Source: Rhea pennata (Eukaryota > Chordata > Aves > Rheiformes > Rheidae). Taken from it: 64,000 bases of DNA. This document shows, piece by piece, positions 1 to 33,614 of this stretch (position 1 is its first letter; each line of letters opens with the position of its first letter). The notes beneath the pieces are model-generated. The model was not told the DNA's origin, did no database searches, and worked only from the letters and a program-made list of their open reading frames with translations. A program made the position numbers and the translations under genes. Location of the stretch: NCBI RefSeq assembly GCF_028389875.1, contig NC_084663.1, positions 215,784,876 through 215,848,875 on the forward strand, in the 5' to 3' direction.

Positions 1-290
1 ACGATGTCCTAATCACCATCGTTAAAAAACATTCTGCCTTACTTCTAGTTTGAATTTGTCCAGCTTCAGCCCCTGGAGCATGTTAGGTCTTTGTCTGCTA
101 GATTGGCAAGTTCTGCGCTTTCTTGTGTAGGTACTTAATGACTGTGGTCGAGTCAGCCCTTAAACCTCTCACGTTAACCTCGGTAAATTGATTTTTTCTT
201 GCTCCATAAGGCAGGATTTTAGACTTACTTGAAGCTTTCTACTTATCTTCCTAATCTTCACCAATTTAATCAGCTTTCACCCTGCCCAAG
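1..290 (-). mobile_element. Ancient CR1-type LINE 3'-end fragment (antisense)
   Basis: Read on the - strand, this stretch follows the C-terminal part of a CR1/L3-type ORF2. A decayed segment reading RADSTTVIKYLH corresponds to RGDLINVYKYLK in the younger CR1 at 28.4 kb. Further on, LEVRQNVFLTMVIR corresponds to the LKVSGNFFPVRVT segment of that copy. Frames are broken and divergence is high, so it is an old, dead copy inside a CLPB intron. The right boundary is approximate and the left end runs off the window. Confidence 0.7.
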
Positions 291-24283
<23,993 letters not shown>

Positions 24284-24356
24284 GCCCAAGGACCACTCCT
24301 GGAGCATTGTCCAAGCAGCTGCTGCCTGTGAGATGCTGCAGGCTGTGCTGGTTGAC

Positions 24357-24362
24357 AATAAA
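24357..24362 (+). terminator. CLPB: CLPB polyadenylation signal
   Basis: Canonical AATAAA 74 bases after the CLPB stop codon, implying a very short 3' UTR of about 90-100 nt. Confidence 0.8.
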
Positions 24363-24915
24363 ATACCGTGAGACTCGGAGTGTCCGATCTGGCCACATCA
24401 GTGAGTACAGGCCACTCCTGACTGTCAGAGCGGGGCGAGAGGTGGGGCAGGGGCCGAGCTGTGCCCTCGTGAGCTCCTCTTCCTCTTCGGGAGCGCGGCC
24501 CAGGCAGGCAGGACCCTCCCGTGACCAGACTGTGCCTCCTGATTCGAGGGCAGACACGGAGGTGATGCGGAGCCGCAGCTACGAACCAGGGAGGTGCCGT
24601 GCTGCTGCTGTGGGGACGTAGCAGATACATGGGTGGAGGGTAGTGACATTTCACCGCAGAAGCACTTGGCGCGAGAGGAGGTGTAGGAGTATTCTAAGAA
24701 GAGGGGAAAGCAGATTTCAGACCGTACAGGAGCTGGGGAGTTTGGCTCTGCTGAGACTTGCTGTTCCCTAAAGGGGAGGCTCACTGCGGAGGCTGGGTTC
24801 GCTGGGGTTGGGTTGCTGCTGGAAAAGGGGTAGGACAGGGACTGAGCGTGTGACAGCTTGATTTGAAAAGCCACTGTATTTGACTGTGTATTCCACCCAC
24901 CTCCTCATTTCTTGC

Positions 24916-24921
24916 AATAAA
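24916..24921 (+). terminator. Possible distal CLPB polyadenylation signal
   Basis: A second AATAAA about 630 bases after the stop codon; it would give a longer 3' UTR isoform. Confidence 0.4.
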
Positions 24922-25530
24922 TGCAGCGTGCACATACGACATTCTGCTTCTCACGCAGGCTGGGGGGAGGATGGGCAGAGCAGAGGTGGGGATTGCCCGT
25001 TAACAGGACAGAGAAGGGCAAGAAACATCCCTGGGAGACTCTCACAAGTGGGAGATAGGAATAATGCCAGCGAGTTTCCATCTGCCAGCCCCGTCCCGGC
25101 CAGGTGACAGCAGAGCGTAAACCCCATCGCTAAAAGCTGCAGCCTCTCCTCCTGCCTCTGTTCTTCCACCGCTGACCAGATGATCTCCACTCCACAGACC
25201 TGCTTGCTGGAAATATTTAATAACTCCGGGTTAACCTAGATGTCCAAGCTGTCCTCAGTGTCAGAGCTCGGAGCAAAGTTCCCCAGTCCAGACAAATTGA
25301 AAGTTACAGTGTCTCTTACCGGGCAAAATTGGATTTGTTTCCCGAGGGTTTGTAACATGTTCCCCATGCAGAAGGTTTAACTCTTCCGAGCCCTCCGACC
25401 ATGGGCGCCGCGGCCGGGTGTGCGCTGCACCGCTCGCGGGCGGCCCAGGGCGCTCAGCCCAGCGTCCGTGTCCTCTGGGCGGCCGCGCAGCAGAGGCGAG
25501 CGGGCAGGATGGCCCTCGGAGAGAACGCCC

Positions 25531-25564
25531 TTCCTCCTCCTCCTCCTCCTCCTCCTCTTCCTCC
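25531..25564. repeat. (TCC)n trinucleotide repeat
   Basis: About ten TCC units with a short TTCC decay at the right end. Confidence 0.9.
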
Positions 25565-26836
25565 CTTGCTGCTGTATCCCGCTGTGCCCTCGTGGGGGGG
25601 TGGGGGGGGTTGGCAGGATCCGGCCCCGGGGCTCCTCGTGCCTCTGCCGAGCGGGAGCGCGGGGGGAGCTCGGCTCGGGGGTACGAGCAGTTCTGCGGTT
25701 TGCCTTCCTCGCAGGGCGGTCGCCCACGGGGGACCAGGGCGCAGGCTCCCGCTTGTCGCGGTGGGCACCGTGTCCTCCCCCCCGAGGCCACCGGTGTCCT
25801 TGCCCCAGGGGGTGAAGCAGCCCGGCGGGCGCCTGGCGCAGCCAGGATGGGCGCAGGCTGCTCTCGCGCTGCTTCAGCTGCTGCGCCCGGCCCGGCGTCA
25901 AGCCGCGCGCGGGGAGAGGAGCCCTTTCCACCGCCGAGCTTCCCCTCCTGCGAAGAGCAGGGAATGAAACACGTACGGAGATGGAACCAAACGGCTCGGT
26001 GCTCCGGCACCGTACGCCCCTGAGCCCGCACGACGGCCGAGTGCCGGGGGGAACCGCGGCCGCGGGGCTTCGCAGCACCCCCGGGTGGGTCGGCGACGCG
26101 CGGGACGGCTGATGGGGCGCTTGGCTGGCGGCAGGCGTCGCCGACCGGCTCCGGGGGCGGCCGGGAGAGCCTCTCCCAGCGCCGCAGCCACCAAGAGCGG
26201 AAGCACGGGCGAAGCCCCGGAGAGCTGCCTCTGTCCACGCCGCAGCCCCTCCGCTCGCAGGAGGCTCGGGCGCTCCTTTTGCAGGGGCTAGGTGGTCTGA
26301 ACCGGATTGCTTTGTAGCTCCCTGTAGCGTTTTCCTGCCACGGGGCTTAATTCCTGCCGGCTGCCGGGACGGCCAAACAGGACAGGCGCGCTCCCTTGAG
26401 AAAGGGCTGCAAACGCAGAGCAGCTTCCGCCCCGGCCGCCTGGGAGCCTGCGGGCGGCAAAGCGGGGAGCCCTGCCCAGGCGGAGCTGGCGGCACGGGAA
26501 CCCCGAGCCGTGCGGTCTTGGACGGCGCCCTCGCTACTGATTTTACGCGGGGAGAGGGCTCTCCAGCAGCGGGATTTGGCCCTTGCGAGGTGAGCGGCAC
26601 CCGGCCGGCGGGAGAGCGCGGCGGCTCCAGCTCTGCCGCCCCCGGAGCGGCCGCCCTGCCGCGGGGACCCGCCGGCGCTGGGAAGGACGGAAAGACGCTG
26701 CTCGGGCTGCCAGGGCAGCACGGCCTGGCTCTGCCCGGGCCACGCGCCCGTGCGGCCCCCGGGCCCAACGCGTGCAAACCAGGAGGCGGGAGAGCAGGAG
26801 CACCCGGTGCCAGCGGGCGAGCACGGCCCTGCACGG

Positions 26837-27403
26837 CTGTGCACACGTGTGCATGGCTGTGCCTGGGAGCATGGGTGTAAAGGACTGCGTCTGGGTGCGC
26901 GTGGCTGTGCATGGCTGTTCACAGGTGTGTATGGGTGTGCACGGCTGTGCACATGTGTGCATGGCTGTGCCTGTGAGCATGGGTGTAAAAGACTGCGTCT
27001 GGGTGTGCGTGGCTGTGCATGGGTGTGCATGGCTGTTCACAGGTGTGTATGGGTGTGCACGGCTGTGCACATGTGTGCATGGCTGTGCCTGTGAGCATGG
27101 GTGTAAAAGACTGCGTCTGGGTGTGCGTGGCTGTGCATGGGTGTGCATGGCTGTTCACAGGTGTGTATGGGTGTGCACGGCTGTGCACATGTGTGCATGG
27201 CTGTGCCTGTGAGCATGGGTGTAAAAGACTGCGTCTGGGTGCGCGTGGCTGTGCATGGGTGTGCACGGCTGTTCACAGGTGTGTATGGGTGTGCACGGCT
27301 GTGCACATGTGTGCATGGGTGTAAAAGACTGTGTCTGGGTGCTCATGGCTGCACACCTGTGCATGGCCATGCATGTGTGTACATGGCTGTGCACGAGTGT
27401 GCT
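26837..27403. repeat. Minisatellite, 118-bp higher-order unit
   Basis: The marker GCATGGGTGTAAA recurs at 26869, 26977, 27095, 27213 and 27313. The spacings are 108, 118, 118 and 100 bases. The short units lack 10 and 18 bases respectively. Inside each unit are degenerate 10-12-bp GTGCATGG(C/G)TGT subrepeats. The right end abuts a CR1 insertion and the same motif resumes at 28.77 kb. Confidence 0.92.
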
Positions 27404-28765
27404 GGGAAACAATAGGCCAGCCAGCCTCACCTCCATCCCTGAAAGGTGATGGAACAGCTCATCCTGGATGTCTTCTCCAGATGTTTCTGGAGGAAAAGGT
27501 GGTGATCAGGAGTAGCCAGCATGGATTCACCAAGGGGAAATCCTGCTTAACCAACCTGATAGCCTTCTCTGATGGACTGACTGGCTGGGTAGGTAAGGGC
27601 AGAGCAGTGGATGTTGTGTCCCTTGACTTCAGCAAGGCTCCTGACACTGTCTCCCATGGCATCCTCCTAGATAAGCTCAGGAGGTGTGGGTTAGACGAGT
27701 GGACAGTGAGGTGGCTTGAGAACTGGCTGAAAGGCAGAGCTCAGAGGGTCGTCGTCAGTGGCGTGGAGTCCAGTTGGAGGCCTGTGGCTAGTGGCGTCCC
27801 CCAGGGCTCAGCACTGGGTCCCATCCTGTTCAACTTCTTCATCAGTGACCTGGATGAGGGGACAGAGTGCCTCCTCAGCATGTCTGCTGATGATCCCAAG
27901 CTGGGAGGAGTGACTGACACACCCGAGGGCTGTGCTGCCATTCAGAGAGACCTGGACAGGCTGGAGAGCTGGGCGGAGAGGAACCTCATGAGGTTCAACA
28001 AGGGCAAGTGCAGAGTCCTGCACCTAGGGAAAAATAACCCTGTGCACCAGTACAAACTGGGGGCTGACCTTGTGGAGAGCAGCTCTGCAGAGAAGGACCT
28101 GGGAGTGCTGGTGACAACAAGGTGACCATGAGCCAGCAATGTGCCCTTGTGGCCAAGAAGGCCAATGGTCTCCTGGGGTGCATTAGGAAGAGTGTTGCCA
28201 TCAGGTGGAGGGAGGTGATCCTGCCCCTCTCCTCAGCCCTGGGGAGGCCTCATCTCGAGTAGTGTGTCCAGTTCTGGGCTCCCCAGTCCAAGAGAGACAT
28301 GGAGCTACTGGAGAGAGTCCAGCGCAGGGCTACGAGGATGATCCGAGGGCTGGAGCACCTGCCCTGTGAGGAACGGCTGCGAGAGCTGGGCCTGTTCAGC
28401 CTGGGGAAGAGCAGACTGAGGGGGGATCTGATCAATGTGTACAAGTACCTGAAGGGAGGGTGTCAACGGGACGGGGACAAACTCTTTTCAGTTGCCCCAT
28501 GTGACAGGACAAGAGGCAATGGGCAGAAATGGAAGCACAGGAAGTTCTGCCTGAAGGTGAGTGGGAATTTCTTCCCTGTGAGAGTGACGGGGCACTGGAC
28601 CAGGTTGTCCAGAGAGGTTGTGGAGTCTCCTTCTGTGGAGATCTTCAAGGCCCACCTGGATGCAACCCTGTCTAACGTGCTGTACGTGACCCTGCTGAGC
28701 AGGGGGGTTGGCCTAGATGATCTCCAGAGGTCCCTTCCAACCTCACCCGTTCTGTGATTCTGTGC
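27404..28765 (+). mobile_element. CR1 LINE, 5'-truncated, with defective reverse transcriptase ORF
   Basis: The + strand encodes the CR1 ORF2 reverse transcriptase from the [10 protein letters not shown] segment through [13 protein letters not shown], the [13 protein letters not shown] motif and the catalytic region, down to the ORF2 C-terminus. The 3' UTR and ATTCTGTG tail end near 28765. It is dead: the reading frame shifts near 27448 and again near 28110, a TAG sits at about 28259-28261 where related copies have a Tyr codon, and the catalytic box reads SADDPK instead of a (F/Y)ADDTK form. The endonuclease half is missing, as in most CR1 copies. It lies within a minisatellite. Confidence 0.95.
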
Positions 28766-28912
28766 ATGTGTGCATGGCTCTGTACTGGTGTGCACAGCTG
28801 TGCACATGTGCATGGCTGTGCATGGGTGTGCATTGTTGTGCATGAGTGTGCGTGGCTGTACATGAGTGTGTACAGCTGGGCATGAGTGCGTATGTGTGCG
28901 CACAGCGGGACC
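28766..28912. repeat. Right-hand remnant of the split GTGCATGG minisatellite
   Basis: After the CR1 tail the same GTGCATGGCTGTGCATGGGT-type units resume and decay by about 28,912, showing that the CR1 sits inside the older array. Confidence 0.85.
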
Positions 28913-29076
28913 CGGGTGTGCGTGGCTATAGGGGTGCGCCAGTGCACGCCGCGGTGCCGCACAGCACTGCGGGCACCAGCACCGGCACCGAGGGGATCAA
29001 GCCAGCAGCGGGCCCAGCCCAGCCCGGAGCTGCCTGCTGCGGCGCAGGGAGAGCGGCGAGGCCACAGGCCAGGCGG

Positions 29077-29413
29077 GCTGTGCCGTGCCGTGCTGCGCCA
29101 TGCCATGTTGTGTTGTGCCATGCCATGCTGTGCTGTGCCATGCCGTGCTGCGCCATGCCATGCTGTGCGGTGCCATGCTGTGCCCTGCCACGTCAGGTCA
29201 TGCCGTGACATGCCGTGCCATGCTATGCTGTGCTGTGCCAGGCCGTGCTGTGACATGTCATGCCGTGCCATGCCATGCTGTGCTTTGCCATGCTGTGCTG
29301 TGCCATGCTGTGTACTGCCATGCCATGCTGTGCTGCGACGTGACATGCCGTGCCATGCTGTGCTATGCCGTGCTGTGCCATGCCGTGCCGTGCCATGCTG
29401 TGTCGTGCCGGCA
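29077..29413. repeat. Pentanucleotide array TGCYR
   Basis: About 67 consecutive 5-bp units of the form TGCCA, TGCTG, TGCCG or TGTTG. The period of 5 leaves several frames open and produces spurious Cys/His/Ala-rich ORFs. Confidence 0.9.
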
Positions 29414-29619
29414 CCCCAGGGAGTGGCGAGCCGCAGGCAGTAGCACCCGCCCCAGCGGGGCTGCGCGTCCCCGCGGAGGTTTCGCTGTCCGTAATCGAGT
29501 TTGGGGAAAGGCGGCGGCCGGCTGGGCTCCCGCGCTGCGGCCGAGGACTGCGCCCGTGCAGCCGCTCGCAGCGACAATAAAGCCCAGGCAAGACGCGGAG
29601 GGGAGAAACATCAGGCTGT

Positions 29620-29745
29620 GACGGGAGAAATTCAATTACCGGCAGCCCTCAGCCCCGTGCCGGGCTCCTAATTCGATTAGGGGCGGCGAGCGGCGGCGAG
29701 CGCGGGGGCCCCGAGTCCGGCCTTTGTCACGGCAAACAAAGCGGC
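29620..29745. promoter_or_regulatory. Candidate PHOX2A upstream element 1 (homeodomain palindrome plus inverted SOX sites)
   Basis: A non-repetitive island between two arrays. It holds TAATTCGATTA at 29669-29679, two TAAT half-sites in palindromic order with a 3-bp spacer, the layout bound cooperatively by paired-class homeodomains. A CAATTA lies near 29632. CTTTGT (29722-29727) and ACAAAG (29736-29741) form an inverted pair of SOX-type sites 8 bp apart. It is about 4 kb upstream of the PHOX2A start. The regulatory role is inferred from motifs only. Confidence 0.45.
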
Positions 29746-29984
29746 GGCGGCGGCGGCGCACGGGCCGGCCCGGGGCACCCGGCGCTGCGCCGAAGCCCTT
29801 CCTGCCGCCTGCGCCCGCGTGGGGCCGCGCAGGGGGACGTGTCCCCAGGCCGGCAGCGGGACGGGGCCCTGGTGCCAGGGGTCCCCACGTCGGGGGGGCA
29901 GCGATTGCGGGGCTGGTGCGCAGCTCCAGCGCGCCGAGGTCGGGGTGCCGGCGACCCTGCTGCCCCTGCCCTCTCCCCGGTGCC

Positions 29985-30180
29985 TCCTGCCCCACTGCAC
30001 ACTGTCCTGCCCCATTGCACGCTGTCCTGCCCTGTGCACACTGTCCTGCCCCACTGCACACTGTCCTGCCCCATTGCATGCCATCCTGCCCCACTGCACA
30101 CTGTCCTGCCCCACTGCACGCTGTCCTGCCCTGTGCACACTGTCCTGCCCCACTGCACACTGTCCTGCCCCACACCCCAC
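29985..30180. repeat. 20-bp minisatellite (CCTGCCCCACTGCACACTGT)
   Basis: About nine to ten 20-bp units with CACTGCACA / CATTGCACG variants and some 19-bp units. The same unit recurs in the INPPL1 intron array near 42.87 kb. Confidence 0.9.
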
Positions 30181-30715
30181 ATGTGCTATCCTACCCCTGG
30201 GTCCCGGCAGCCTCTGTACTCCCAGCTGGGGCGCCGGGGCTGGTGGGGCTCCCGGCACCGGCAGCCCCGAGCCCTCCCTGCGCGGCCGTGGGGCCGGGGC
30301 CATGGGGAGGGGGCTCCCACGGCAGGTGGGGTGGGGAGGCTCTGCTCACGGCTCAGCACGAGGCCTCGGAGCCGGGAGCGGGATTTGCCTCGAGCCCCAG
30401 CCAGAGGACGCAGGGCGAAGCGCCCCACTCCCCGCGGGCCACATTCGCCTCGCGCAGCCCTGACGGTGCTGAGCGCTGCAGGGCCACAGCGCCACTGCGG
30501 TGCCTCGCACTTGCCCGCGGGCCCCTCGGCCTCGCCAGCCCTTCCAAGGTCGCCCGGATCCTCCCACCCCATCCTACTCCAATTTTGCACCCACTGGCAA
30601 CGAAGCAGTGGTGCGGCCGCGAATATCTGTGATTTTTTGCATGACCCGCCCCCCCAACCCCCCACCCCTGACCCTGTCCCAGTGCTGCAGGCTCAGGCAG
30701 ACAGTGCTGGGGGTG
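30181..30715. other. Intergenic GC-rich sequence, nothing recognised
   Basis: Mostly unique GC-rich DNA without recognisable coding content. An AT-richer patch at about 30,620-30,645 (ATATCTGTGATTTTTTGCAT) stands out but matches nothing I can name. Confidence 0.5.
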
Positions 30716-31090
30716 CCCTGGGGCATCATCCCTGCACCCAGGGCATCGTCCCCATGCCCAGGGCATCATCCCTGCGCCCAAGGCATCATCACTGTGCCCA
30801 GGGCATCATCCCTGCAACCAAGGCATCATCCCTGCACCCAGGGCATCGTCCCCACACCCAAGGCATCATCGCTGTGCCCAAGGCATCGTCCCCACACCTG
30901 AGGCATCATCCCTGAGCCCAGGGCATCATTTCTGCACCCAGGGCATTGTCCCTGCACCTGGGGCATTGTCCCTGTGCCCAAGGCATCGTCTCTGCACCCA
31001 GGGCATCATCCCTATGTCCAAAGCATCATTCCTGTGCCCAGGGCATCGTCCCCACACCTGAGGCACCATCTCTGCACCCGGGGGCATCGT
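30716..31090. repeat. 20-bp minisatellite (GGGCATCATCCCTGCACCCA)
   Basis: About eighteen tandem 20-bp units with variation at ATC/GTC and at CCTGCACCC/CCTGTGCCC. Frame lengths are coincidental. Confidence 0.93.
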
Positions 31091-31339
31091 CCTCGTTCCG
31101 TGGCACAGCCGAGCGAGCCGCATCGCCGCTGCAGGGCCGGGACCCACCCCGCCGGCACCCGGTGCCCCGGCTGCGCGGGCGCCGCTGCCCTTCCCTGGCT
31201 GCCTGCTCCGCTCGGCGGCACCTTCCCGGCTCCCACCAGCCTCCTCTTTGTCCCCTCTCCCCCTTCGTCCCCCCTCATCTTCCTCCGCCCCCTCCCCCTC
31301 ATTCTGCCCCTGGCTCCGGGCAGCAATCGCAGCAGCTCC

Positions 31340-31485
31340 TTGCGTGGCAGATTGCTGCCTAATTAGTTTAGAGGGAAAACTTAATTGAATTAACTTTTTC
31401 ACAACTCCAGCAGCCTGACAGTTGGGGCTCTCTTTCACCAGCCAGCCTCCAGCACCGTGATCTAATTAACTTGTTTAGCAACCTG
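31340..31485. promoter_or_regulatory. Candidate PHOX2A upstream element 2 (AT-rich homeodomain-site cluster)
   Basis: A sharply AT-rich, non-repetitive island in GC-rich surroundings about 2.3 kb upstream of the PHOX2A ATG. It contains CTAATTAG (31359-31366), TAATTGAATTA (31382-31392; TAAT-N3-ATTA, close to the known PHOX2/paired-class dimer site), TAATTA (31463-31468) and a TALE-type TGACAG (31416-31421). The clustering suggests a developmental enhancer, possibly autoregulatory. This is inferred; no conservation test was possible. Confidence 0.55.
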
Positions 31486-31714
31486 CCCGGGTGCGGGGCC
31501 AGCGGGCCCCGGCCGCCAGAGTGAGTGCCGGAGCCCCCCCCCCAGAGACTCCCCCCCGAGCCCCCCTCAAAGCCCCCCCCGGCACCGCACCCCCAGCACC
31601 CCAGCCCGCAGGGGTGCCCCGAACCTCAGCCAAGCCCAGGGTGATGCTGTCAGGCCGGGCTTTCATCTGGGCTGCTGGGGGGCTGGAGCCCCCCGAGAGG
31701 GCAGCGAGCCCCCA

Positions 31715-31790
31715 GCTGCGCCTGTCATTAGACTTTTAAATCCTCCTCAGTGAAAGTGTTTGTCTTGAAAATGTCCCGGCTCCGCTCGCT
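31715..31790. promoter_or_regulatory. Candidate upstream element 3 (short low-GC island)
   Basis: About 75 bases of non-repetitive, low-GC DNA containing TGTCATTAGAC and TTTTAAATCC, flanked by C/G-rich tracts. This is the sort of patch a conserved element leaves in this locus; function unknown. Confidence 0.3.
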
Positions 31791-31969
31791 CCCCTCCGGT
31801 GCTGCTGAAAAGGGGCAAAGCCTTTTCGTGGCCTGGTGGCATTCCCTCGTGCCCAGCGGGGCACTGGGGGCCTTGGAGATGCAAAGGGGGGGGGGTGGCA
31901 TCAGGGAGCCCCATCGGGCATGTGTGCCCAGGCCTGGGGGCACCACGGGGTGCAAGCACCGAGGAGGGG

Positions 31970-32115
31970 GCAAATGCAAGGAGAGGGTAAATGCAAGGAG
32001 AGAGTAAATGTGTGTGTGGGGGGGGGGGGGCAAATGCAACGAGAAAGGCAAATGCGGGGGGGGTAAATGCAAAGAGGGGCAAATGCAAGGCAGGAGCAAA
32101 TGCAAGAAGAGCACT
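31970..32115. repeat. Short array of AAATGCAAGGAGAG-type units with G-runs
   Basis: AAATGCAA recurs roughly every 17-30 bases, interleaved with poly-G runs. It is degenerate. Confidence 0.75.
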
Positions 32116-32864
32116 CCCCAGCCTTGCCCCCATCCCCACCCCCCCGGGCCCGGTTCCTGCCAGGAAGGCATCCACACCCCCCCCCCCCGGGAGCCGCTGG
32201 CTTCCCCGCAGCGTGCGGCTGCAGGGCGCCCCGCGCCGGTGGCGGGAGCAGGGCACGGAGGGGACCCAGCGGCGGGGCCGCCACGGGCACCAGCTGCGGA
32301 GAGGGGCCGGCTGCAGCGCCGGCGCTGGCGAGGGCCAGGGCGGCTTTGCCGGGGCTGCCGGCTCGGCGGGGCAGCTGGGGAGGACGAGCGAGGGGAGACA
32401 GGGACGAGCTGCCCCCCGCCTGCACTTCGTGCCCGCTCCCCGGGGCTCCGGCCAGGCGCTCCCGCCAGGACATCTTCCTTACGTCCCAGGCGGAGCTGAG
32501 CTGCCGGGCAGCGGCCTGCTCAGCCTCTGTGTCCGTCCCGGTGTCCAGCAGGGCTCCAGCGCCTCCGCAGCGAGCCATCCCCAGCCTGAGCCACCTCCGG
32601 CACCCTTCGAGCCCTTCGAGCATCCCCAACCTTCGTGTGACTCCCCAGCCCCCAGCACGGGCACCAGAGAGGACCCAGTGTGGCCCCCACCCAGTGCTGA
32701 GGTCCCCGTGGGGTGCAGGGTCCCACTCCGGGGAGGGGGGGAGGGGTCCATGTGCAAAGCATCGTGATGCACAGGGAGACCGAGCTGTGGGTCAGATGGG
32801 GATGTGGGGCAGGCAGGGCCCATGGTGGGGGGCAGCTGGGCTGCCTGGAGAGCCATGGCAGGAA

Positions 32865-33245
32865 GGGGACAGGGACAGGGACGAGAACAGGGATGGAGAT
32901 GAGGATGGGGATGGAGACAGGAACGATGGAGCTAGGGACGTGGAGGGGAATGGAGCAGAGATGGGGATGCAGAGGGGTGGGATGAGGATGGGGATGAGGA
33001 GGGATGGGGAGGGGGCTGGAGAAGGGATGGGGATGGGGACAGGGATGAGGATGGGGACAGGGACAATGCGGATGAGGCCGCGGAGGGGGATGGAGAAGGG
33101 TGTGGACGCAGGGAGACGGGGACAGGGATGGGGACAGGGATGAGGATGGGGACGATGGGGATGGGGCCATGGAAGGGGATGGGGATGGACGGGGCTGGAG
33201 TCGGGGATGGGGCCGTGGAGGGGCTGGAGAAGGGCTGAGGCTGCA
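32865..33245. repeat. Purine-rich GGGATG/GGGACA array
   Basis: Several dozen 6-bp GGGATG, GGGACA and GAGGAT units, all purine-rich on the + strand, immediately upstream of the PHOX2A promoter region. Confidence 0.88.
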
Positions 33246-33358
33246 GAGGGCACGGGGACGGGGCTGGGGACAGCGAAGGGGCCGGGGCCGGGCGCAGGCC
33301 GAGCACGGGGGCAGGCCGCGCGGCTCCGGGGCGCTCCCCACCGCGCCGCCCCGACGTG

Positions 33359-33430
33359 CGGGCCGGGCCGGGCCGGGCCGGGGAGGGGAGGAGAGGGAAG
33401 GGGAGGGGAGGGGAGGGGAGGGGAGGGGGG
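33359..33430 (+). repeat. G-run tract (GGGCC)n then (GGGGA)n
   Basis: GGGCC pentamers are followed by many closely spaced G4 runs; the + strand has strong G-quadruplex potential about 300 bases upstream of the PHOX2A ATG. Confidence 0.85.
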
Positions 33431-33550
33431 CGGCGCGGAGCCGGGCCGGGCCGGACCGGGGCCGGGCCCGGGCCCACGAAGGGTTAAGGGCGGGGGCGGC
33501 GGGGGGAGGCGGCTCCGCCCGCCCCGGCTGCGCCCGCGGTCCCCGGGAGA

Positions 33551-33565
33551 TATTGTCATGCAAAA
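33551..33565 (+). promoter_or_regulatory. SOX-POU composite-like motif in PHOX2A promoter
   Basis: TATTGTCATGCAAAA places a SOX half (ATTGTC) directly against a POU octamer half (ATGCAAA), the arrangement of known SOX-OCT composite elements. It lies about 180 bases upstream of the PHOX2A ATG. A second CATTGTC follows at 33583-33589. Confidence 0.5.
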
Positions 33566-33607
33566 GCCCCGACGCCGCGAGCCATTGTCCGCCCGTCGCC
33601 CCGCCGC

Positions 33608-33614
33608 TATATTA
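33608..33614 (+). promoter_or_regulatory. TATA-like element, PHOX2A
   Basis: TATATTA is the only TATA-like word in the GC-rich promoter, 128-134 bases upstream of the chosen ATG. Transcription would begin near 33,635-33,645. Confidence 0.45.

Larger units (their letters stand above)
24363..26836. other. CLPB-PHOX2A intergenic, left part; CpG-rich from about 25.38 kb
   Basis: Beyond the CLPB end the sequence changes at about 25.3 kb from balanced composition to very GC- and CpG-rich. Long overlapping ORFs on both strands there (up to 511 codons) have arginine/proline/alanine-rich composition typical of chance ORFs in GC-rich DNA, and none resembles a known protein. An orphan CpG island is possible. 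A (TCC)n tract lies at 25531-25564. Confidence 0.6.

Noticed and set aside
25261-26912. Long ORFs (325 and 511 codons) on the - strand in the CpG-rich region
   Set aside because: Arg/Pro/Ala/Gly-rich low-complexity composition, several overlapping frames open at once, no recognisable domain and no splice or polyadenylation context.
29576-29581. AATAAA on the + strand upstream of PHOX2A
   Set aside because: No gene ends here; it is not preceded by coding sequence.
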